Below, piece by piece: positions 43,585 to 48,331 of a stretch of DNA of 48,331 bases; positions within the stretch are counted from its first letter, which is position 1, and every line of letters begins with the position of its first letter. Origin of the DNA: Alphaproteobacteria bacterium (GTDB lineage: Bacteria > Pseudomonadota > Alphaproteobacteria > Rhizobiales > Rhizobiaceae); the NCBI GenBank assembly GCA_024742485.1, contig JANSYK010000006.1:1-48331 (forward strand). The letters are read 5' to 3'. A program made the position numbers and the translations under genes. The notes beneath the pieces were generated by a model. That model made no database searches, was not told the origin of the DNA, and saw nothing but the letters and a program-made list of their open reading frames with translations.

Positions 43585-44771
43585 CGGTTTTGCTCGCTCT
43601 TTGCCGTCAGGGTTCCGGGTGACTGCGCACCCAGGAAACCGGCAAATGTTTCATCTGAGATGCCGATCCCCGGTAACCGGCCGATATCGATCTTGCCGGC
43701 CATGACCGTCGGCGAAAACAGGTCTTCACGAAGAGAATTGGCATTGCTGTCGATTTCCAGAAGGCCATCGCCTCCGACAGCCGCCAGGAGATGCGCCGAG
43801 GCGGCGAGTCCGATTCCCCCACCAAGGAAATGGGGGCAGTAACGACGCCCGGAATGGAGGATAATACGGGCTACGGGAAACGTGCCGCTTACCCCGCCCC
43901 ACTTGCACAGGTCAGGCTGAAGGACACCGAAGATGCCGCTTGCCGCCGCATGCTCGAAATCGGCCCGGCCCATCATGTTTTCGCCCGCCGCCAGCGGAAT
44001 CGACGACGCCTGCGCCAGCGCCATCCAATCATTCGCTGAACTTGTCGCCATGATCGGTTCCTCCAGCCAGCGCAGTGGAAACTCGGCGAGCTTCGGCAGC
44101 ATTTCTGCTGTTTGCTCGACGGTCCAGGCCTGGTTGGCGTCGGTCATCAATTCATCGCCCTCGGCCAACCCGTCGGCGATGCCGGCAAGGTTCGCAAGGT
44201 CTGTTTCATCCCCGAACCCGATCTTGAGCTTGAAGGCGACATGCCCGTTGGCCCGGCAGCGCGCCACCGTATCCGAAGCACCAGCAGGATTGATACCGCT
44301 GGCGTAGGTTGCAATGATGGGGTTGGTGCCACCAAGGAGGCGGTAAAGAGGCGCGTCGGCGCGTTTCGCCACGAGATCCCACAATGCTCCGTCGATTCCG
44401 GCCAGGCATTGGGCAACCGGTCCTTTCTCGCCTGCCTGAATCGCCAGCCGCTCGAATCGATTGGTCAGTGCCGCAAAGCAATCGGCCGGGCTATCGAAGG
44501 TTCCATCCAGCAGCGCCGGAAAGATGGCTGTTTCCAGAAGCCGCCCGCGATGCTCTGCGCCGCAGGATGGGAAATTGCACCAGACTTCACCAAGGCCCGT
44601 TGCGCCGTCCGAGGCTTCAAGGCGGACAAAAACAGCCGGACGGTCGAACATGGTGCCGAACGATGTACGCACCGGTGTCTCGCACGGCGCGCGCAGAACG
44701 AACATCTCGGCCCGCGCGATGTTGATGGACAGATCAGCCTGAACAAATTCCGGAGCCAGCCACTCATGCAT
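43581..44771 (-). CDS. Enolase-superfamily enzyme (mandelate racemase/muconate lactonizing group)
   Basis: A Mg-dependent racemase, dehydratase or lactonizing enzyme. Landmarks in the 396-aa protein are the acid/base motif FKLKIG (about residues 180-185), metal ligands in TDANQAW, WLEEP and AAGENMM, and PHFLGGGIGLAASAHLLAAVGG with the His (about residue 314) typical of mandelate-racemase-type catalysis. The start chosen is the ATG at 44769-44771, which overlaps the sulfatase-pseudogene stop by 8 bases; a longer frame reaches further into that pseudogene. Substrates in this group are usually sugar acids or aryl/alkyl hydroxy-acids. Confidence 0.85.
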   Translation of the reverse strand: MHEWLAPEFVQADLSINIARAEMFVLRAPCETPVRTSFGTMFDRPAVFVRLEASDGATGLGEVWCNFPSCGAEHRGRLLETAIFPALLDGTFDSPADCFAALTNRFERLAIQAGEKGPVAQCLAGIDGALWDLVAKRADAPLYRLLGGTNPIIATYASGINPAGASDTVARCRANGHVAFKLKIGFGDETDLANLAGIADGLAEGDELMTDANQAWTVEQTAEMLPKLAEFPLRWLEEPIMATSSANDWMALAQASSIPLAAGENMMGRADFEHAAASGIFGVLQPDLCKWGGVSGTFPVARIILHSGRRYCPHFLGGGIGLAASAHLLAAVGGDGLLEIDSNANSLREDLFSPTVMAGKIDIGRLPGIGISDETFAGFLGAQSPGTLTAKSEQNR

Positions 44772-45081
44772 TTTCAGCGGCCTCCCCAAGATCGAAGCGG
44801 GCATAAGGTTCGTGCGGCGCATCGGCCTCGTGCCGATGTCGGGTTAATTCCTCAAGGAGCCGCGCTTCGATGTCAGGCGCCACGATCGGGATGTCCTGGC
44901 GAGGGTCAGTCGCCAGGTCGCGGCGTGCAGGGATGCGGGGCAGACTGCCCACATAGTGGGAGACGGGAGTCACGGCCCGTTCCGCAAAACGTGCAAAATT
45001 CGGGGTCATGACCGAGGCGCTGCCATGGCATTCCCATGCGTTGCGATTGAGCCTGTCGAGCAGCACGAAAACGGTTTTCAT
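44764..45081 (-). pseudogene. Internally deleted sulfatase with lost catalytic Cys
   Basis: An open frame of 105 aa joins the first about 54 residues of a sulfatase (KTVFVLLD, TPNFARFAERAVTPVSHYVGSLP) directly to its last about 45 (LATDPRQDIPI, EADAPHEPYARFDLG). The middle of the enzyme (about 350-400 residues expected) is missing, and the frame is kept. At the formylglycine motif (usually Cys-x-Pro-x-Arg) the first residue is Arg (about residue 49), so the catalytic residue is also gone. A functional protein is very unlikely. The junction falls where the N-terminal half ends in ArgArgAspLeu and the C-terminal half resumes at a similar AspLeu, as expected for deletion at a short homology. Confidence 0.72.
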
Positions 45082-45660
45082 CTTGTCGGATATCCTAGCC
45101 TGTGGCTGCCGGGGCGTTGAACGGGCCGCTCAATACTTCGAACGGCCCGGTATTGGTTGGTTGCTTGTAAGCGCGACGAATTCCTCGATACCCGCCACGC
45201 CGGCTGCGGGACAATAGCGAAAGGCTCCGGCATGCAGCTGTGCGTTGGAACCACCGACTATACTACCTGTCGACATACGCTTCCATGCCGGGTGAACCGT
45301 CGACATGTGGCCGAGAGTCTCAAGCGCGGTTTTCGTGGTCTGATAGTCCATTTCTGCCGGGATCGCCCGGTGACTAACCGAAGGCATCCAGCAATGTCCC
45401 GGCATCCAGCATCGAGGTCCCGCCGGGTTGTCCCAAGCCACCCGCATGATTTTCTGCGTTGCACCTGCCGGCACGATTCAGACGGCCCGGACGAGGTTGG
45501 TCACCATCCCGGGCATGATCAAGAGCATCACGCCAGCGAAAGGCAATCCGCGCATCAGAGCGTCCGCGTGTCCCGGTACCCGGCGTTGAAGCAATGATGA
45601 ATGACAGTGAGACGCCGGAAAACAACCTTGAGGAGATAGCGGCGATGCGGAGGACCTTCG
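45082..45660. other. 579-base region without an intact gene
   Basis: Several short frames exist on the minus strand, none clearly real. One (45130-45474) ends with a stretch loosely like the GSIV/Ala-rich core of short-chain dehydrogenases; another piece near 45481-45540 reads as a hydrophobic segment (FAGVMLLIMPGMVTNLVRAV) that stops at once. These may be decayed ends of former genes in this rearranged area. The evidence is too weak to call either as a pseudogene. Confidence 0.4.
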
Positions 45661-46278
45661 TCAGTCACCATCGCCGGAAGTCAGGCTGCGCGCGATGCAC
45701 CTCACCGACATATCGATGACACCGTCCAGCTCGGCAGGGTCTAGTCCACGTGTTGTCATCTGCATGATACCGGTATGCAGGGTCATCAAGTAAGTTGCGA
45801 GATCCTGAGCGCCGCGTGTGGGACGCCCAGCTGCCATCAGTGCCCTTTCGAAGAAGCCGACGAACGTCTTGTTCGCAATGGAGTTTATTTCGCCAACCTT
45901 GGCCGCCTCCTCGGCTGGCAGGTGGCCTCCGCACGCTTCAGCGGAAGAAGAAAGAACAAGACATCCCTCAGGATGGGCTGCGTTTTTCACGGGCTCCAGC
46001 GAGGCCTTCAGAAACAATCGAACCGCCTCGGTCGCATCAATGTCGTTTCGCTTCAGTTGCGAAAAGGCTGCCTGGGACTGCATATCGATGTAGCGTTCAA
46101 GAGAGGCACGGTACATCGACGCCTTGTTCCCATAAGCCGCATAGAGACTGGGCTTGGTCAGGCCCGTCACCTCGACCAGATCGTTTATGCTCGTCCCGAC
46201 ATAGCCCTTCCGCCAGAACACATCCTTGATGTCCTCAAGAACCAGGTCCTTGTCGAAGGTTCTCGGTCGCCCTTTCAT
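45661..46278 (-). CDS. TetR-family transcriptional regulator
   Basis: A 205-aa TetR protein: HTH at about residues 6-50 (FDKDLVLEDIKDVFWRKGYVGTSINDLVEVTGLTKPSLYAAYGNKASMYRASLERY). The C-terminal domain includes HPEGCLVLSSSAEACG, where Cys residues could sense an electrophile or oxidant; that is inference. The domain order and tail resemble the AcrR/TetR_C_7-like group. It is divergent from the metallo-beta-lactamase-fold gene and the gap holds two palindromes, so it likely represses that gene and itself. Confidence 0.87.
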   Translation of the reverse strand: MKGRPRTFDKDLVLEDIKDVFWRKGYVGTSINDLVEVTGLTKPSLYAAYGNKASMYRASLERYIDMQSQAAFSQLKRNDIDATEAVRLFLKASLEPVKNAAHPEGCLVLSSSAEACGGHLPAEEAAKVGEINSIANKTFVGFFERALMAAGRPTRGAQDLATYLMTLHTGIMQMTTRGLDPAELDGVIDMSVRCIARSLTSGDGD

Positions 46279-46300
46279 CTGCCAATCCTCAGTCTAGCGG

Positions 46301-46351
46301 TTGACTAATATACCAAACGGTAGATATATCAATTTCAATACCGATCGGTAT
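46301..46351. promoter_or_regulatory. Operator sites between the TetR and MBL genes
   Basis: ATACCGATCGGTAT (46338-46351) is a perfect 14-base palindrome. An imperfect copy, ATACCAAACGGTAGAT, lies at 46309-46324. A -35-like TTGACT at 46301-46306 faces the plus strand, with an AT-rich -10 region near 46324-46330 overlapping the first site. Both sites are in the gap between the divergent genes, as expected for TetR operators. Confidence 0.6.
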
Positions 46352-46392
46352 ATAAAACGGCATGCTTGCCCCACGAGATTTGGAGAGTGTTC

Positions 46393-47337
46393 ATGAACAG
46401 ACGCGAATTCCTGATTGGAACCGGAATGACTTCGGCCCTGGCTACCCTCGGATGGTCTGTTGCATCCGCAACCGCTGAAGGCCTTGTTGCGGCACGACGG
46501 TACAAGATTGGGGCAGCGACCGTGCATGTGCTGTCCGATGGGTTCATTCCGATTGGACCGGACATGCTGTTTGGCATCACCCCGCAGGAGTTTGCCTCCA
46601 TCCTTGAGGAAGCACATATTGCTTCGGACGCCCATCCGACAGCGGTGAACGCGTTTCTGGTCGAGATCGCCGATCGAAAGATCCTTATCGATGCCGGAAC
46701 CGGTGATATTCTCGGTCCGACTCTTGGCAAACTGCCCTCTGTGATCAGCGCCCTTGGCATCGATCCGGCATCGATCGACACTGTCGTCTTCACCCACCTC
46801 CATGGTGATCATATTGGTGGCGTCGTGTCGCCGGCGGGCAACCCCTTTGTGAATGCGGCCCTTCGGATTGCGAGCAGCGATATCGATTTCTGGACCAGCC
46901 ACGAGATGCAGGCTCAGGCCCCCGATTCGTTCAAGCCTGCGTTTGATCTCGCACGTGCTGCACTTGGCGGCTTTGGTGATCGCATCGATCCGTTCGGTGC
47001 AAATGCGACTTCGATTGCACCCGGCCTTACGACCTTGCCGCTTCCGGGGCATACCGTCGGCCATACCGGGCTCATGCTTGAAAGCGAGGGGGACACATTG
47101 TTGATTGCCGCGGATATTTTCCACGTCCCGGCAGTGCAGCTGGCGATGCCGTCCGTCACAATCGGGTTTGACACGGATCAGGACCTGGCGCGCCAGACCC
47201 GCCTCAGAACCCTGGACATGGTTGCAACAGATCGCATCATGATGGGTGGTTCGCACATCGCCTTGCCCGGACTGGGACACCTGGAATCCGCGGGCGACGG
47301 CTACCGCTGGACGCCAGCGCGGTATCAATACGGCTAG
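46393..47337 (+). CDS. Exported metallo-beta-lactamase-fold hydrolase
   Basis: A 314-aa protein. The N-terminus NRREFLIGTGMTSALATLG has a twin-arginine motif and hydrophobic core, so export through Tat is likely. The metal-binding motif HLHGDH is at about residues 135-140, with later metal ligands likely in PGHTVGHTG and ADIFH. The late Gly/His segment GSHIALPGLGHLE completes the pattern. The family covers lactonases, thioesterases, beta-lactamases and sulfatases, so the reaction is open. The ATG at 46393 follows GGAGAG. It faces the TetR gene and is probably repressed by it. Confidence 0.85.
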   Translation: MNRREFLIGTGMTSALATLGWSVASATAEGLVAARRYKIGAATVHVLSDGFIPIGPDMLFGITPQEFASILEEAHIASDAHPTAVNAFLVEIADRKILIDAGTGDILGPTLGKLPSVISALGIDPASIDTVVFTHLHGDHIGGVVSPAGNPFVNAALRIASSDIDFWTSHEMQAQAPDSFKPAFDLARAALGGFGDRIDPFGANATSIAPGLTTLPLPGHTVGHTGLMLESEGDTLLIAADIFHVPAVQLAMPSVTIGFDTDQDLARQTRLRTLDMVATDRIMMGGSHIALPGLGHLESAGDGYRWTPARYQYG

Positions 47338-47352
47338 ACCCGTCTCCCAATC

Positions 47353-47940
47353 CGGTACGTGAGGCGCGAGGGGTTCATGATCAACCACAAGCGCACCTAC
47401 CATTTCGGGAGGGGAAGCTCATTATCCGGCAGCGAAAAGGCGTCACAGGCGCGCCGTCGGACGCCCGCCCATTATGGTCCCATCCAGGCCAGGCGAACGT
47501 TGGTCGATGGACCTTCTGGCGGATCAGCTGGTGAACGGCCGACGCATCAGGCTTCTGGCAATCGCCGATGACGTCACGCGGGAGTGTCTTGCCATCCATA
47601 TTGCTCAGTCAATCACGGGCCCGCGTGTCAGCCACGTGCTGGACCAGCTTCACCCGGACCACGGGTGTCCGTCGCCGATCGTGACTGACAATGGAACAGA
47701 GTATACCATCAACGCCATGGTCAAATGGTCACAGGACACGCGAGCGGACCTAAGATTCATTGAGAGCTTCAATGGCCGGCTTCGAGATGAATGTCTTAAC
47801 GAGCACGTATTCTCATCATTGCCCAAGGCACGAACGATCATCGACGCATGGCGCCGGTCCTAAAACCAATAGCGGCCGCACGGACCGCTCGGCTGGCTCA
47901 CACCAACAGAGTTCAAGCCCGGATCGAAAAAACCGCATGA
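47353..47940 (+). pseudogene. IS3-family transposase (OrfB) remnant
   Basis: Pieces of an IS3/IS407-like transposase appear in several frames: RREGFMINHKRTY (47359 on), IIRQRKGVTGAPSDARPL in another frame, then VPSRPGERWSMDLLADQLVNGRRIRLL, IVTDNGTEYT and ESFNGRLRDECLNEH from 47474. The catalytic-core section between TRADLRFI and ESFNG lacks the usual segment before it, and stop codons at 47861 and 47870 interrupt the end, where RPHGPLGWLTPTEFK still matches. A last piece, RIEKTA, stops at 47938-47940. At least three frameshifts and two stops are visible, so the element is dead. I did not find its inverted-repeat ends. Confidence 0.8.
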
Positions 47941-48056
47941 AGCAAATATCGTCGAATGTCCTAACCTTGCGACGGGCCAGTCAAAGGGTAAGGCTCAGGT
48001 CATTTCAGATGATACCCGTGTGGTATCAATCTGGAAACATCGGTGGCCCAAGAATC

Positions 48057-48087
48057 AAAAAACCCGCTAACCAATTGGGCTAGCGGG
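48057..48087 (-). terminator. Rho-independent terminator of the rRNA operon
   Basis: On the minus strand CCCGCTA and TAGCGGG (48063-48069 and 48081-48087) form a stem that is followed by six T residues (48057-48062 on the plus strand read as A). It lies 8 bases past the tRNA 3' end, so it ends the 5S-tRNA transcript. Confidence 0.85.
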
Positions 48088-48093
48088 ATTATT

Positions 48094-48171
<78 letters not shown>

Positions 48172-48217
48172 GCAATTGAATTGTTATGACATTGAGAAGA
48201 TAAATTTGCACTTTGCG

Positions 48218-48331
48218 GACCTGGCGATGACCTACTCTCCCGCGTCTTGAGACGAAGTACCATCGGCGCTGGGGTGTTTCACGGCCGTGTTCGGGATGGG
48301 AACGGGTGCGGCCACCCCGCCATAACCACCA
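48218..48331 (-). rRNA. rrf: 5S ribosomal RNA, 5' end cut by the window edge
   Basis: The minus-strand sequence from the window edge down to 48218 is a near-complete 5S rRNA: it contains the conserved TCCCATCCCGAACACGGCCG, the GATGGTACTTCG segment and the 3' end GCCAGGTC. The first few bases lie outside the window. It is upstream of the tRNA, so the rRNA operon lies beyond the right edge and is transcribed leftward. Confidence 0.95.

Overview
The window is typical alphaproteobacterial chromosome. GC content is high, stop and start codons of neighbouring genes overlap often, and there are many solute-binding-protein transporters (ABC and TRAP). It also has a TadG-like protein of the type common in Hyphomicrobiales (Rhizobiales), a DUF3726-like protein, and an rRNA operon that ends 5S - initiator tRNA. 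My best guess is a marine or soil Hyphomicrobiales or Rhodobacterales species. Identification by eye stops at that level.

Layout. (1) 0.3-1.8 kb: a TadG-like VWA protein. (2) 1.98-10.35 kb: a hydantoinase/oxoprolinase operon (SBP, HyuA, HyuB, ribose-type ABC ATPase and permease, all minus strand) with a divergent GntR/FCD regulator. (3) 10.5-14.8 kb: a molybdopterin oxidoreductase converging on a GNAT acetyltransferase, and a divergent MocR-type regulator. (4) 15.0-18.5 kb: a TAXI-type TRAP transporter (SBP plus fused 4TM/12TM permease) and a cupin. (5) 18.6-25.0 kb: a LysR regulator divergent from a cysteate-lyase/D-cysteine-desulfhydrase-like PLP enzyme, followed by a betaine-type ABC transporter and an alpha/beta hydrolase. 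(6) 25.1-28.5 kb: a protein with two HTH domains, a MAPEG protein, an MDR oxidoreductase and a divergent LysR regulator. (7) 28.8-41.6 kb: a divergent gene block. Minus strand: 2-oxoacid:ferredoxin oxidoreductase (KorA/KorB), 7Fe ferredoxin, AhpD-like protein, an unrecognised 562-aa protein and a DUF3726-like protein. Plus strand: a fused [2Fe-2S]/Mo hydroxylase, a three-gene TRAP transporter and a TetR regulator. (8) 41.6-48.0 kb: a partly decayed accessory region with an enolase-superfamily enzyme and a GMC oxidoreductase flanked by sulfatase and aldehyde dehydrogenase remnants, a TetR/metallo-beta-lactamase pair and a broken IS3-family transposase. (9) 48.06-48.33 kb: the end of an rRNA operon (5S, tRNA-fMet, terminator) on the minus strand.

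The block at 28.8-41.6 kb is the best candidate for an undescribed system. Its two arms face each other across 196 bases that carry two nearly identical copies, in mirror orientation, of an 18-bp palindrome. Each copy overlaps the -10 region of a promoter with a TTGACA -35 box. The TetR gene at the end of the plus arm is the obvious candidate to bind both. This suggests one regulon in which a substrate is imported by the TRAP system, oxidised by the FAD-less molybdenum enzyme, and linked to a ferredoxin/2-oxoacid step. Two proteins of unknown function are built into that operon. The substrate cannot be read from the sequence.

A second recurring pattern: each of the four transporter operons has a strong hairpin directly after its solute-binding-protein gene, before the next gene. 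This fits transcript processing or attenuation that gives extra binding protein. Many listed starts were moved from the longest reading frame to a codon with a ribosome binding site or a stop/start overlap; the evidence field says where.
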